In this document: piece after piece, positions 24,603 to 32,886 of the stretch
How the letters are laid out: each line of letters opens with the position of its first letter
Position numbering within the stretch: position 1 is the stretch's first letter
From: Chloroflexia bacterium
GTDB taxonomy: Bacteria > Chloroflexota > Chloroflexia > Thermomicrobiales > JALYUS01
Reading direction: 5' to 3'
DNA length: 45,354 nucleotides
NCBI GenBank assembly: GCA_025924435.1
Contig: JAICIL010000003.1
Location: 1-45,354 of the forward strand
The notes under the pieces: generated by a model
The model's input: only the letters and a program-made list of their open reading frames with translations
The model's database searches: none
What the model was told of the DNA's origin: nothing
Program-made: the position numbers and the translations under genes

Positions 24603-25046
24603 TCACACCCCCACGTTCACGACGAGCGTCGCCGTCTCATTCGCGATCGTGTCGATCACCACCTCGACCTGCCACAATCGCAGCCGCTTGTGCGCGCGGA
24701 GGATCTCCGGCGTTAACTCGGGGTGGCGCGCCAGATAATCGGCGTCATCCTCGAAGACCACCTCGCGGATGTCGCGCACGCGCGCGTCGGTGCTGATCGT
24801 CTGGATAAGGCTCACCTTGAGGAAGTCCTGCACCGACCGCCGCCCATGCGGCTGCGTGAAGGCCTGCGTGACATCCAGCCCGTACGTCACGTTGAAGATG
24901 TCGCTGCCGAGCGGCGTGAGGACGCGCAGCTCCAGCGCCTGCACGAGATTCGGCAGGCCGCTCACCATCCGGAATCCATCGCCCTCGAGGACGAGATCGC
25001 CATCCACCAGGGCGAGACTTGTCCCGAGCAGGCTATCGCTCGCCAT
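24603..25046 (-). CDS. gp25-like baseplate wedge protein
   Basis: 147 residues. TGAGGAG lies 7 bases before the ATG. The first third (LALVDGDLVLEGDGFRMVSG, then LPNLVQALELRVLTPLGSD) and the later Arg-rich strand (DARVRDIREVVFEDD) fit the gp25/gpW/XkdS family, a small wedge protein that joins the inner sheath ring to the baseplate. Gene order PAAR-gp25-J is the usual one in contractile tails and eCIS. The C-terminus (LWQVEVVIDTIANETATLVVNVGV) forms the last strands. Length is in the normal range. Confidence 0.85.
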   Translation of the reverse strand: MASDSLLGTSLALVDGDLVLEGDGFRMVSGLPNLVQALELRVLTPLGSDIFNVTYGLDVTQAFTQPHGRRSVQDFLKVSLIQTISTDARVRDIREVVFEDDADYLARHPELTPEILRAHKRLRLWQVEVVIDTIANETATLVVNVGV

Positions 25047-25057
25047 CTATCGGCTCC

Positions 25058-25411
25058 TCACGTCGTTTGCAGTTTCGTCTGCCCGGCGGACTGGACGGTC
25101 CAGAAGACCGGCACGGGCGGCTTCGGGATGCCGTCCGTCAACCCGGTGGCGGTATCGAGCATGATCGGTTGCCCGTTGATCGTCATTTTCACGGCCATGC
25201 CCGCCGTGACGCTCGTCACCAACTGGCAGGGTTTCGTCCCGGTCGTCGGGTCGAGCGGGATCGTGCAGAGGCTGATCGGCGCGCCCATCAGATCGGTCTG
25301 CACGAGCACGGGGTGTCCGTCCGCCTTCAGGGCGTGCTGGCTCGCCGTTGCGTGCACCGTCCCGCCGTGCGGGCATTTGATCACCGATGCCTCGGTCAGG
25401 ACGTTCGACAT
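25058..25411 (-). CDS. PAAR-like spike-tip protein
   Basis: 117 residues, from the ATG overlapping the hub stop (TGATG), with GGAGG 7 bases before. The N-terminal CPHGGTVH holds a Cys and His, and a second Cys-Thr-Ile-Pro (LCTIPL) and another Cys (KPCQLV) follow, consistent with a metal-bound cone tip like PAAR or DUF4280-type proteins in eCIS. The rest repeats small beta hairpins (GQPIMLDTATGLTDG). It would cap the spike of the preceding hub protein. The final residues, KPPVPVFWTVQSAGQTKLQTT, may be a loop extension. There is no fused toxin domain. Confidence 0.8.
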   Translation of the reverse strand: MSNVLTEASVIKCPHGGTVHATASQHALKADGHPVLVQTDLMGAPISLCTIPLDPTTGTKPCQLVTSVTAGMAVKMTINGQPIMLDTATGLTDGIPKPPVPVFWTVQSAGQTKLQTT

Positions 25412-27255
25412 CACGTCACCTCCACGGCGGCGCCGTTCAATTGCAGCGTGACACTGCCGTTCGTCATGGAGATCTTCTGCTGGGTCGTCTGGATCTGCAC
25501 CTCGCCCGCGCTCGTGATCGTGACCTTCGTGCCGCTCTTATGCTCGATGACGATCTGGTCGGCGAGGTCGCCGGCGACGGTCGGGCGCGTGCCCGCGTGC
25601 GCGAGGAGCGATTCGCCGACCGCGATATGCAGCCCCTTCGCCTGGATGACGCGCCGCCCCTCCTTGTCGGTGAGGTCGTTGGCGGTGGGGGTGGTGTCCG
25701 TCGGCAGATTGTCTCCGGTGAGGCCCGTCGGCAAACAGAGCCAGTAGTCCCCCGCGAGGTTCGGCGGGGCCTGCAACAGCGGGTTATCCGCCCACAAAAA
25801 GCCGGTGACAATCGCGTCGTTCGTCAGGCCGAGATTGTGGGCGAGCAGGGCGCGCATCTTCGGATAGATGGGCATGACCAGCCCGCACTTGTGGAAGGCG
25901 AAGGGCGAGGCAATCGGCCGGTCGGTGAGTTGAATCGGGCTTTTGTTTACCGGCGTCTGCACGCTCGGCGAGATCGCGTCAACCGGCGGTGACTGCTTGT
26001 AGTAGAGCGTGGCGAGATGCTTCTGCTGCGCGCCCGGCGTATACGTTTGCACCTCGCCCACGTCAATCGCTGGTTGCTGCGTGCTCTCCGCAAGGTCGCG
26101 GACGCGCCTGATGACACTATGCGCGCCCGATTGCAATCGCGTCAGCTGCCCCGCTTGCACATCGGCAAGGGTGAGCACGCAGGTATAGCCGCTCGTGGAC
26201 GAACCGCTCGAGGACGAACCGGCTGCCGGTGCGCCACCTGCGGACGCGCCACCCGCAGACGAACCACCGGAAGATGCCCCGCCCCCGGACGAGCCGCCCG
26301 TGGACGAGAAGGAGTGCGTGCATTCTTCGATGCGAAAGACCTTCTCGTCCTCATCCGGCAATTTTACCCTGACGCGCTGCCCGACGCGCAATTTGGGGTT
26401 GCCGAGCACGGTGACTTTGAAACTGGCGCGCGCCGTCGTTTTGGCTTTCGTGTTCGCGTTGGGGGAAGCCTTGGCATCTTCCTCCGTCTCCTGGCTGTCG
26501 TCCAATTTGACGATGTTCTCCTCCGGCGTCAGCGTGGCCGCCGGATCCCCCGAGCCGACGTTGTTCTTGATGAACACCTGCTTGTCTCGCAGGACAATCG
26601 GCACCTTCCGCCGGTCCGCGAAGACACGCAGCGCGTCGAGCGCGGTATCTTCATCGAAAGCGAAATCGCTCTCGGTATTCTCAAGGCCGTGATCGGTCGG
26701 CGCGGTGACGCCGGTCCCGTCCAGGACGAGGCTCAGGAATGCATCGGCGGTTGATTGTTTCGGCACCTGGCATTGGAAGTTGCGTTTCGTGCGCAGTTTA
26801 TATCCGGTGATCTCCTGCCCCTTGATCGTCGTCTCCATGATGCCGCTGTCGTTCACGTCGCTCTTGATGGCGGTGATCGCCCCGTCCATCACGACCTCGG
26901 TTGGGCGGAATGGCGCCGGTGCATCATCGAAGTAGCCGAGGAACACCTTGGCATGGAGCGGTTTGTTCTGCTGCATCCCTTTTTTCTGCGCGCTCTTGAG
27001 CAAATCGGCGGTATCTTTGGAGAGATCGTTCATTTTGATCGTGAAGGTGCTGGCCGTCGCGCCCGTGTGCATTTCGAGGGTGATGTCGGCATCGAGGATG
27101 TGCTGGCCGCTGAAGATGTCGTTCGAGACACGGACGGGCAGGCCGATACCGAGGAGCGTGGACGCGGCGCTCGCGACCGCACCGGCGAGGCCGCCCGGCC
27201 CCGCGTCCGGGCTTTCTTCTTCGATCTGCACCTTGTACCAGATTATGAAGCCCAT
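25411..27255 (-). CDS. VgrG-like hub/spike protein (gpD-gpV fusion)
   Basis: 614 residues. Residues 1-305 match the phage late-control-D/gp27 hub type: VRVSNDIFSGQHILDADITLEMHT, later TTIKGQEITGYKLRT and KLRVGQRVRVKLPDEDEKVFRIEECTHS in separated strands. Residues about 315-355 are a Gly/Ser/Ala linker (repeats such as GGSSGGGASS). Residues 360-470 are a second small domain with TLADVQAGQLTRLQSGAHSV. The C-terminal part is a gp5-like OB and spike region ending in a regular beta-helix-like stretch (ADQIVIEHKSGTKVTITSAG, VTLQLNGAAVEVT). The PAAR-like tip gene overlaps its stop. It forms the central spike. The Gly-rich linker between hub and spike halves is longer than usual. Confidence 0.85.
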   Translation of the reverse strand: MGFIIWYKVQIEEESPDAGPGGLAGAVASAASTLLGIGLPVRVSNDIFSGQHILDADITLEMHTGATASTFTIKMNDLSKDTADLLKSAQKKGMQQNKPLHAKVFLGYFDDAPAPFRPTEVVMDGAITAIKSDVNDSGIMETTIKGQEITGYKLRTKRNFQCQVPKQSTADAFLSLVLDGTGVTAPTDHGLENTESDFAFDEDTALDALRVFADRRKVPIVLRDKQVFIKNNVGSGDPAATLTPEENIVKLDDSQETEEDAKASPNANTKAKTTARASFKVTVLGNPKLRVGQRVRVKLPDEDEKVFRIEECTHSFSSTGGSSGGGASSGGSSAGGASAGGAPAAGSSSSGSSTSGYTCVLTLADVQAGQLTRLQSGAHSVIRRVRDLAESTQQPAIDVGEVQTYTPGAQQKHLATLYYKQSPPVDAISPSVQTPVNKSPIQLTDRPIASPFAFHKCGLVMPIYPKMRALLAHNLGLTNDAIVTGFLWADNPLLQAPPNLAGDYWLCLPTGLTGDNLPTDTTPTANDLTDKEGRRVIQAKGLHIAVGESLLAHAGTRPTVAGDLADQIVIEHKSGTKVTITSAGEVQIQTTQQKISMTNGSVTLQLNGAAVEVT

Positions 27256-27614
27256 CGCGCCGCTATGCCTCCGCGTACAATCGAACCGAATGCGCCCTGG
27301 CCGTTCAAGTTCTGTTTCGCCACCTGCATCGTGTGGAAGACGAAGGCGAGTTCCGCCGCCTCATACTCCAGTTCGGGCACGAGTTTGCGCTGGAAGATCG
27401 CCGTCAATCCGTCCGGGCTTTCCCGCAGCACGCGCATGACGAGGAACGCGCCGTCTTGCGGGAGCGTGAGGACCTCGGTTTGCGCCGCGATCTGCTCCGC
27501 GACGTTGGCATAGAGCAGAATTTGATAGACCTGCCCGCCGAAACCGAGCCGAAATGACTGCGGGAAGCCCTCATCGGCATTGATTGGCAGCGAGAGATAG
27601 GTGCGCGTGCTCAT
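27243..27614 (-). CDS. Baseplate plug-like protein (Pam3 gp18-like)
   Basis: 123 residues. The sequence begins with strands typical of the small baseplate-plug domain (YLSLPINADEG, SFRLGFGGQVYQILLYAN) and continues FLVMRVLRESPDGL and VPELEYEAAELAFVFH. In Pam3-type cyanomyophages such a protein closes the inner baseplate ring above the hub. The stop overlaps the hub gene by 13 bases, matching that gene order. The match is by strand pattern and context, so the assignment is moderate. An alternative is another small hub-adaptor of Dit type. Confidence 0.55.
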   Translation of the reverse strand: MSTRTYLSLPINADEGFPQSFRLGFGGQVYQILLYANVAEQIAAQTEVLTLPQDGAFLVMRVLRESPDGLTAIFQRKLVPELEYEAAELAFVFHTMQVAKQNLNGQGAFGSIVRGGIAARWAS

Positions 27615-27629
27615 CGCCTCTTTCCTTCA

Positions 27630-28151
27630 TTACGGCCCCGGCGCGCGGGGGATCGGGTTGGGCGGTGGCCCGGTCGAGACGAACGCGGTCCCGACGGCGA
27701 GGGCAAGGTCCGCCGCCTCTCCGAGGATCGTCGCCACATTGGTGCGCGGCACATGCGTGAGCGAAATGCTGACGTTGAGCGCCTCCCGGTTCTGCGCGTT
27801 CTGCACGAATTTCAAGTCGGTGATCTGCATATCCAGGCTGATCGTCAGCGGCGACACGACTGGGATGCCGACGAACCTGAGCAGGAAGGACGTGGTGGCG
27901 ACCAGCGCGCGGGAGCTGAGCGCCATCGCCTCGAGGTCCTTTTTCAGGAGCAGGCGTCCCCTTCCGATCAGCATCGCCTCGATGGCGATCGTCTTCGTGT
28001 TCGGCGAGATCGCCTGCGAGAACCGGCTGCCCGCGATTTTCTCGATCCTGTAGCCCTCACTGATCGTCATGCTCTGCACGTATTCCAGCGGTGTCAGGCC
28101 GACATAGACCACTTTCGTGGGATCGAGAGCAGACAAAATACCATCAGCCAT
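27630..28151 (-). CDS. Dit-like or hub-adaptor tail protein
   Basis: 173 residues, ATG after AAAGGA. The protein begins YVGLTPLEYVQSMTISEGYR and holds a central block IAIEAMLIGRGRLLLKKDLEAM and FLLRFVGIPVVSP, ending SISLTHVPRTNVA and a Pro-rich tail. The pattern resembles Dit-like baseplate components, in which a beta domain with an interior helix forms a ring that connects the tube to the hub. It lies between the small post-tube gene and the plug-like gene. I do not see a LysM domain, so it is not the classical LysM tube-base protein of eCIS. Function is inferred from order. Confidence 0.5.
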   Translation of the reverse strand: MADGILSALDPTKVVYVGLTPLEYVQSMTISEGYRIEKIAGSRFSQAISPNTKTIAIEAMLIGRGRLLLKKDLEAMALSSRALVATTSFLLRFVGIPVVSPLTISLDMQITDLKFVQNAQNREALNVSISLTHVPRTNVATILGEAADLALAVGTAFVSTGPPPNPIPRAPGP

Positions 28152-28191
28152 CGGCTATCCTTTCGGCGGCCCATATATTGGTGGCGCGCGA

Positions 28192-28431
28192 TCAGGCTTG
28201 CGCGCGTAAGGCGTCATCGAGTGCGTCGAAGATATATCCCGCGATCCGCTCCATCTGCCCATCTCCGAGCGCGCCGACCGCCTCGATGTAGACCGGGAAG
28301 TAGAAGTTGAGCACGTGTTGCATCCCGGCCCCCGCAGGGTCGAGGAAGGCCGCGCCGTCCTCGTCGGCGGGGCGATAGACTGCCGCGTGCGGATCGTCCT
28401 CGTCGCCCGCCGAATCCCAGTCGTCGTTCAT
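28192..28431 (-). CDS. Small post-tube protein, possibly a tail-assembly chaperone
   Basis: 79 residues from ATG 28431, which has AGGAG at 8 bases; a GTG six codons earlier is possible. The protein is very acidic (MNDDWDSAGDEDDPH) with a helical C-terminal half (HVLNFYFPVYIEAVGALGDG, then QMERIAGYIFDALDDALRA). Its position between tube and baseplate genes is where tail-assembly chaperones are encoded in many contractile phages. No frameshift motif is visible, and no family is recognised. Confidence 0.5.
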   Translation of the reverse strand: MNDDWDSAGDEDDPHAAVYRPADEDGAAFLDPAGAGMQHVLNFYFPVYIEAVGALGDGQMERIAGYIFDALDDALRAQA

Positions 28432-28452
28432 TGCCGCCACTCCTGACACGCG

Positions 28453-28845
28453 CTAATTGCGGGTCGCCGTCATCGTGCGTGCCGAGCAGTTGAACGTCGC
28501 GGCGGGCGCGCCGTCAATGACGACATTGCTCGGGTTCGCGGAGGTGATGATGCAGCCCGAAAAGGCGATGCTCTTGAACGCCCAGTCCGTGCCGCTCCCC
28601 TCCGCCACGGTGACGTCGAACTCGGTTCCGTTGAGCGCCAGCTGCGTGAGGTCCGCGACGGCGGTGCCGATCGCGCGGATGGTCATGACGAAGGTGAAGG
28701 TGGCCGGCTGGCGCACGTAGCCGACATTGTCGGTCTCGATGCTGTGGATGACCGTGTGCGGCGTGTTGAAAGTCGGCGTGAAGGCGTCAATCGGCGAGAT
28801 GAGGGCGGTGCCAAGCCGCACTTCCAGTCGCGTGTTCCAACTCAT
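28453..28845 (-). CDS. Tail-tube protein
   Basis: 130 residues. A strong GGGGGAG precedes the ATG by 6 bases. The sequence is mostly beta (MSWNTRLEVRLG, QPATFTFVMTIRAIGT, WAFKSIAFSGCIITSANP, VVIDGAPAATFNCSARTMT) with one helix, as expected for the small tube or XkdM-like subunit that stacks in hexamers inside the sheath. It lies immediately downstream of the sheath gene (17-base gap), the universal sheath-tube order. The homologue is inferred from fold pattern and order; no highly specific motif exists. Confidence 0.75.
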   Translation of the reverse strand: MSWNTRLEVRLGTALISPIDAFTPTFNTPHTVIHSIETDNVGYVRQPATFTFVMTIRAIGTAVADLTQLALNGTEFDVTVAEGSGTDWAFKSIAFSGCIITSANPSNVVIDGAPAATFNCSARTMTATRN

Positions 28846-28862
28846 TGTGTGCTCCCCCTTCG

Positions 28863-29972
28863 CTAGTCGAACTTCAGCGTGATGGCAAGCCGGTGGATCG
28901 CACCCGCGTACTCGATGACGGTGACGACCTCGACGACCCGCTCGGATTGCGCGTTGTGGATCTGCTGGAGTTCGTCGTCGCTGAGCGCGTTGGGGTCCTT
29001 ATCGAGCAGGAGCAGGATCGGGATAATCACCTGGAAACTCTCGATCACCTCATTGCGGACGAGCGGCTTCAGTTCTGCCTCCATCAGCGAGACAAGCCCG
29101 CGCAACCCGGCGCGGCTGATCCGCAGTGTGCCGATGGACTTGATGAGCCGCGCTTTGAGCCGGAAGGAGATGTCGTCAACGGTGCGGACGATGTCTATGT
29201 ACTTCTTGCCGCCGGGGTTGCCGGTGTACCCCTCCCCCATGTAGACGCCCTTGCCGGGGATCAGCGTCGGCTCCGCGAGCCAGTTCACGCCCTTGCCCGC
29301 CGGCCCGCTGTCGAACGTCTCCGTGCCGTTGATGGCGGCGATCTCCGTGGGGCTGAAGACGGCGGACGTGATGTTCACCTGCTTGAGCAGGAGCGAGATG
29401 TGGGGCGCGTAGCCGGCGATCGTCCCGGCGACCGCCGCCGCCGCGTCCTGGTCGCTCTTGTGCGCGATGTAGACCATCCGCTCGTTCGCGAGCGTGCCCG
29501 TGATCGGGGCCGTGTCCGTCGCCCCTTTCGCGAGCATCGCCACGCCGATGCGCTCCTGCCCGTCGCCGCCCGTGTTGGAAACGCTCGTCACATGATTGGC
29601 GAGCTGCGCGATGGCGCCCGGCGGGGCCGTGGCGGGGTCGCCGGTCGTCGTGGTGAGCGCGGTATTGGCGATCACGACGATCTGCGCGTCGAGCGTGCTG
29701 ACGACATCGAGGGCGGCGACGAAATCCGGCCCCGCCGCCGTGCGGACCCCGTAGATCAGGGGCGGCCCCGGCGTCTGCTGGAAGGCCATCGCGATCGCCT
29801 GGCCGAGGTCGCCCGGAAAGGCGGCGAGGGCGGCGGCGCCGGTGGTGAAGGCTTGCGCGGTATTCGCGGGGCCGGCGGTCGCCGCCCCCACGACCGCGAT
29901 ATTGCCGGTGCCCCGGATCACCGGGGCGAAGAGGTCAACGACCGGGTTGACGCGGATGTAGCGAGTCACCAT
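28863..29972 (-). CDS. Contractile tail-sheath protein
   Basis: 369 residues. GGAGGAG precedes the ATG by 7 bases. The N-terminal VTRYIRVNPVVDLFAPVIRG, the GVRTAAGPDFVAAL region, a central Rossmann-like part with MVYIAHKSDQDAAAAVAG, and the C-terminal domain (YIDIVRTVDDISFRLKARLI, then VSLMEAELKPLVRNEVIESF, ending VIEYAGAIHRLAITLKFD) are those of phage and eCIS sheath proteins. The C-terminal strand and extension interlock adjacent subunits. At 369 residues it is compact, so extra outer domains are absent. Only one sheath gene is present, whereas eCIS of the Afp/PVC type often have two or three. Confidence 0.9.
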   Translation of the reverse strand: MVTRYIRVNPVVDLFAPVIRGTGNIAVVGAATAGPANTAQAFTTGAAALAAFPGDLGQAIAMAFQQTPGPPLIYGVRTAAGPDFVAALDVVSTLDAQIVVIANTALTTTTGDPATAPPGAIAQLANHVTSVSNTGGDGQERIGVAMLAKGATDTAPITGTLANERMVYIAHKSDQDAAAAVAGTIAGYAPHISLLLKQVNITSAVFSPTEIAAINGTETFDSGPAGKGVNWLAEPTLIPGKGVYMGEGYTGNPGGKKYIDIVRTVDDISFRLKARLIKSIGTLRISRAGLRGLVSLMEAELKPLVRNEVIESFQVIIPILLLLDKDPNALSDDELQQIHNAQSERVVEVVTVIEYAGAIHRLAITLKFD

Positions 29973-30029
29973 GTGCGATCTCCTCCGTGTGGCACGGGCG
30001 CGCCGGGATCGGCCTCCCGGATGGCTGGG

Positions 30030-30224
30030 TCAGCGGCTCATCCCCGAGTGATAGCGATCCCACAACTTCCGGCGCAGGCGCTCCAGTTCCGTCCGGTTGA
30101 GCGCGACATCCGCGCCCGCGCCGGTCTCCCCCGCCGCTGCGTCGTCCACCGCCTCGCCCGCGTCCGCCGCTTGCGCGGTCGCGTCGTCGGCCTGCTTGTC
30201 GTCGGTGGCCTTCTTGTCTGGCAT
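30030..30224 (-). CDS. Small acidic protein upstream of the sheath gene
   Basis: 64 residues. ATG 30224 follows AGGGAGG at 5 bases, better than the longer frame from 30305. The first 45 residues are Asp/Ala-rich and low-complexity (DDKQADDATAQAADAGEA), and the end is a basic helix (NRTELERLRRKLWDRYH). Such proteins may be scaffold or cap tails, or adaptors to the sheath. No family is recognised. The gap to the sheath start is 57 bases. Confidence 0.5.
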   Translation of the reverse strand: MPDKKATDDKQADDATAQAADAGEAVDDAAAGETGAGADVALNRTELERLRRKLWDRYHSGMSR

Positions 30225-30301
30225 GCCGTCCTCCCTTACCTGACTGCGATTGCATCCGATGCCAACCCCGCCGATGCCACCGGCGTCGGCGGGGCATTCC
30301 C

Positions 30302-31129
30302 TCACGACGGTGTGACGAACAAGGCGAGCACGCCTTCGGTGGCGAAGAAGGTGGTGAGCGCGCTCGCGGTGAAGGGAAGCCCCGCGAGCGCCGCTTCGGG
30401 AAAGAGCGCGAGCGCGGCATAGGGCGTCCGCACGGTGGCGGTCTCCGTCTCCCGGCGAAAGGTGAGGGCGCGCTCCAGCGCGATGCGCGCCAGTTTCGCC
30501 TGCCGGAGCGTGGCGGCGACATCAACGACATCGCGGATAAAGACGGCGAGATTCAATGTGTAGCGGTGCTGGTTGCCGGGCGCATCGGGGTTGAACGGCC
30601 CCGGCGGCTTCAGTTGAATCTCGGTGACGAGGTAGTGCGCACGCTCCTTGAGTTCCGCGAAGGTGGCGATCTGATTGTCGGCCATGAAGGCGTCCACATT
30701 GAAAAACCGGAACCGGGCGCGGAATTCGTCCAGCGTGTTGAACCCGTCCACCGCGTGGGTGAGGATGGACGCCACCTCGCCGCTCTCCACCTCCAGCACG
30801 AGGGTGAGGCCCAGTTCCGCCGACAGGTCGAGCCAGGTTGGCGTCAGCACGTTGCCGCCTTCGTACGTCACATCGGTGCGCGCGTAGTGGGGCGTCGTTT
30901 GCGTCCAGGTGCCCTGCGTGCGTTTCGGCGGGAAGACGGGCTGCTCGAACTCCGTGCGGCGCACCTGCACGTCGCGCACATCGTGGATCGTCGCGAAGGG
31001 CATCTCGTACACCGCGTCGAGCAGCGTGCGCAGCCGCGTGTGCGTCGGGTCGCTCGCGGGCGCGATCAACTGCGCGAGTTGCGCCGGGTCGCGCAGTTGC
31101 ACGAGTAATTGGTCAACAAAAAGGCTCAT
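30302..31129 (-). CDS. Unrecognised 275-residue protein of the injection cluster (terminator/neck candidate)
   Basis: The gene lies two genes upstream of the sheath and begins 17 bases inside the preceding small gene. The protein is soluble and alpha/beta: MSLFVDQLLVQLRDPAQLAQ, then VQVRRTEFEQPVFPPKR, LGLTLVLEVESGEVAS, DEFRARFRFFNVDAF, HYLVTEIQLKPPG, and a hydrophobic tail ALFPEAALAGLPFTASALT. It is not a clear match to Pvc16/DUF4255. The position before sheath and tube would fit a tail terminator or end cap that sets sheath attachment, but this rests on context alone. Confidence 0.55.
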   Translation of the reverse strand: MSLFVDQLLVQLRDPAQLAQLIAPASDPTHTRLRTLLDAVYEMPFATIHDVRDVQVRRTEFEQPVFPPKRTQGTWTQTTPHYARTDVTYEGGNVLTPTWLDLSAELGLTLVLEVESGEVASILTHAVDGFNTLDEFRARFRFFNVDAFMADNQIATFAELKERAHYLVTEIQLKPPGPFNPDAPGNQHRYTLNLAVFIRDVVDVAATLRQAKLARIALERALTFRRETETATVRTPYAALALFPEAALAGLPFTASALTTFFATEGVLALFVTPS

Positions 31130-31388
31130 GCCCGCCTACATCTCCCGATCCGCCCGGCTTGCGCCGCCGCAGCCGCTGCCTGATGCGCCCGTATGGGTTC
31201 AGCGCCACCCCGGCCTCCTCGAGGTAGACCGCCACGAAGGCGGCGATCTCGTTGAGGTTGCGCAGCGAGCGCTGCGCGCCATCCGGCACATGGGTCACAT
31301 AGCCCTGCCACGTCGGGCCTTTGCCCCGCTCCGCGCTCTCCTCGATCCGGATTTTGACGATGAATGAGCAGATGCGAGAGGTAGTCAT
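31113..31388 (-). CDS. Small eCIS-adjacent protein
   Basis: 91 residues from ATG 31388; an alternative ATG 8 codons earlier lacks a ribosome site. The sequence has FIVKIRIEESAER, TWQGYVTHVPDGAQRSL and NLNEIAAFVAVYLEEAG. This is the pattern of a short domain I have seen repeatedly beside eCIS-type clusters of Chloroflexota and Actinomycetota, but I cannot name it with certainty. It is the first gene of the structural run and overlaps the next gene by 17 bases. No promoter stands out upstream; the region to 31588 has no other gene. Confidence 0.55.
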   Translation of the reverse strand: MTTSRICSFIVKIRIEESAERGKGPTWQGYVTHVPDGAQRSLRNLNEIAAFVAVYLEEAGVALNPYGRIRQRLRRRKPGGSGDVGGHEPFC

Positions 31389-31588
31389 TGCTCCGCCGCT
31401 CTCGTGTGCCATCCCGATGCTTCATCTTCGGGCGGCGTCTCATCGGTACCGGACACGACGAGGTGTACCAGATGGCGGGGGCGCGCAGCGTCTCGCGGGC
31501 GTCTGCGGAACGTCTCGCGTTGACCGACTATTTCCGGGCACAAAAAGCGCGGTGACGGCACGAGAACATGCTCTAGGCATGGCAGGAG

Positions 31589-31798
31589 TTGATGCATCGC
31601 CCCCGCATCCGAACCAGGAATGGAATGGAGCGACTCAATGAAGAGGTCAAGCGGCGCACACGGGTAGTGAGGATCTTTCCTAACTCCGAGGCATGCTTGC
31701 GACTGGTTACAGCGATTTGTGCGGAGCAGTCGGAGGACTGGATCAGCGGGCGCTGCTACCTGTCTCTGGTTGACGGTGCGGGTACTATGGACCCATAA
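31589..31798 (+). pseudogene. IS256-family (mutator) transposase, C-terminal remnant
   Basis: The frame starting near 31589 encodes RIRTRNGMERLNEEVKRRTR followed by VVRIFPNSEACLRLVTAICA and EQSEDWISGRCYLSLVD. This is the conserved C-terminal end of IS256-family transposases, including the ERLNxExKRRTR motif. The rest of the gene, with its DDE catalytic residues, is missing, and the preceding 175 bases show no matching frame. It is therefore a relic of an insertion between the injection cluster and the oxidoreductase gene. Confidence 0.85.
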
Positions 31799-31799
31799 C
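31770..31799 (+). promoter_or_regulatory. Candidate promoter for the LLM oxidoreductase at the end of the IS remnant
   Basis: TTGACG (31770-31775) is a good -35 box, and CATAAC (31794-31799) a fair -10 box, at 18 bases. Transcription would start about 31806, 37 bases before the ATG. It overlaps the end of the IS256 remnant, so the insertion may have supplied the promoter. Confidence 0.4.
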
Positions 31800-31842
31800 G
31801 CTTCTCACGGTTGCGTAGATACTTTCGCGGGAAAGGGGAAGG

Positions 31843-32886
31843 ATGGATACGCACGCTCGCCCTTGGGTCGTGCACCCGTGGGTTACCACCGCGACCGGCG
31901 TAATCCGCTTCGGCGCGGGTGTCACGACTCGCGCAGGGGCTCACAACTGGTCGCATCACCTCGCCCTCGTGCAGGAGTTAGAGGCGCTCGATTTCGACTC
32001 GCACTGGCTCCCTGACCACCCCGCCTTCCTGTTCGACTGCTGGGGGATGCTCGCCGCGCTCGCCGTTTCGACCTCCCACATCCGGATCGGTCCCTTGGTG
32101 AGCTGTGTCGGTTATCGCTCGCCGATCCAGCTCGCGCGCCACGCGGCGGACGTCGACCGGCTCAGCGGAGGGCGGCTCATCCTCGGTGTCGGCAACGGCT
32201 GGGTCGCGCCCGAGTTCGCGCAACTTGGTCTCCCCTTCCCGCCCGCGCGGGAGCGCCTGCAGATGCTCTCCGAGACGGTCGAGATCGTGCACGGCCTGTG
32301 GGGGACGGCACCGGGCGCAGCCTCGGCGCAGGAGGCGACAGCCATCGACCCGGCGTCGGGCGTGTCGGGCTTGACGCCCTTCGCCTACAGCGGGGAGCAC
32401 TATCGCCTCGACGGCGCGGTGGTGCGCAACCCGCCGGTTCAGCGCCCGCGCGTGCCCGTGATGATCGCGGGTGGCGGCGAGCGGGTGACGCTGCGCCAGG
32501 TCGCCCAGTATGCCGACGCCGCCAACTTCGGTGCGGATAGCACGCCTGGCGCGGTGCTGGCTGCGGAGGGAGTCCGACGCAAGCTGGAGGCGCTGCACCG
32601 ACACTGCGACGACCTCGGCCGGTCATACGATTCGGTCCTGCCCACGCATTTCGCGAACCCGGTGGTGCTCGCCGAGACGAAGGCGACCCTCGCGGCGAAG
32701 CGCAACGCGCTGCCGCCGACCTATCGCAACGTGCAGGGATTGTTCGGCACCCCGAGCGAGGCGGTAGCGTACTATCGGCCGCTGGTCGAGGCCGGGTTGC
32801 GGTATTTCATCGTCAACCTGGCGACGTACGAGGATGTGGAGACGGCTCGACTGCTCGCAGAGCGCGTGCTCCCGGAGTTGGGATAG
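31843..32886 (+). CDS. LLM-class F420-dependent oxidoreductase
   Basis: 347 residues with a luciferase-like TIM barrel: IRFGAGVTTRAGAHNW, ELEALDFDSHWLPDHPAFLF, IRIGPLVSCVGYRSPIQLAR, DRLSGGRLILGVGNGWVAPE and VPVMIAGGGERVTLRQVAQYADAAN are the typical blocks. The group uses F420 or FMN as cofactor and acts on a range of organic substrates. GRLILGVGNGW and IAGGGE are seen in F420-type members, so F420 is likely but not certain. The promoter lies at the edge of an IS remnant and the gene faces away from the minus-strand injection cluster, so it is probably unrelated to it. Confidence 0.88.
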   Translation: MDTHARPWVVHPWVTTATGVIRFGAGVTTRAGAHNWSHHLALVQELEALDFDSHWLPDHPAFLFDCWGMLAALAVSTSHIRIGPLVSCVGYRSPIQLARHAADVDRLSGGRLILGVGNGWVAPEFAQLGLPFPPARERLQMLSETVEIVHGLWGTAPGAASAQEATAIDPASGVSGLTPFAYSGEHYRLDGAVVRNPPVQRPRVPVMIAGGGERVTLRQVAQYADAANFGADSTPGAVLAAEGVRRKLEALHRHCDDLGRSYDSVLPTHFANPVVLAETKATLAAKRNALPPTYRNVQGLFGTPSEAVAYYRPLVEAGLRYFIVNLATYEDVETARLLAERVLPELG

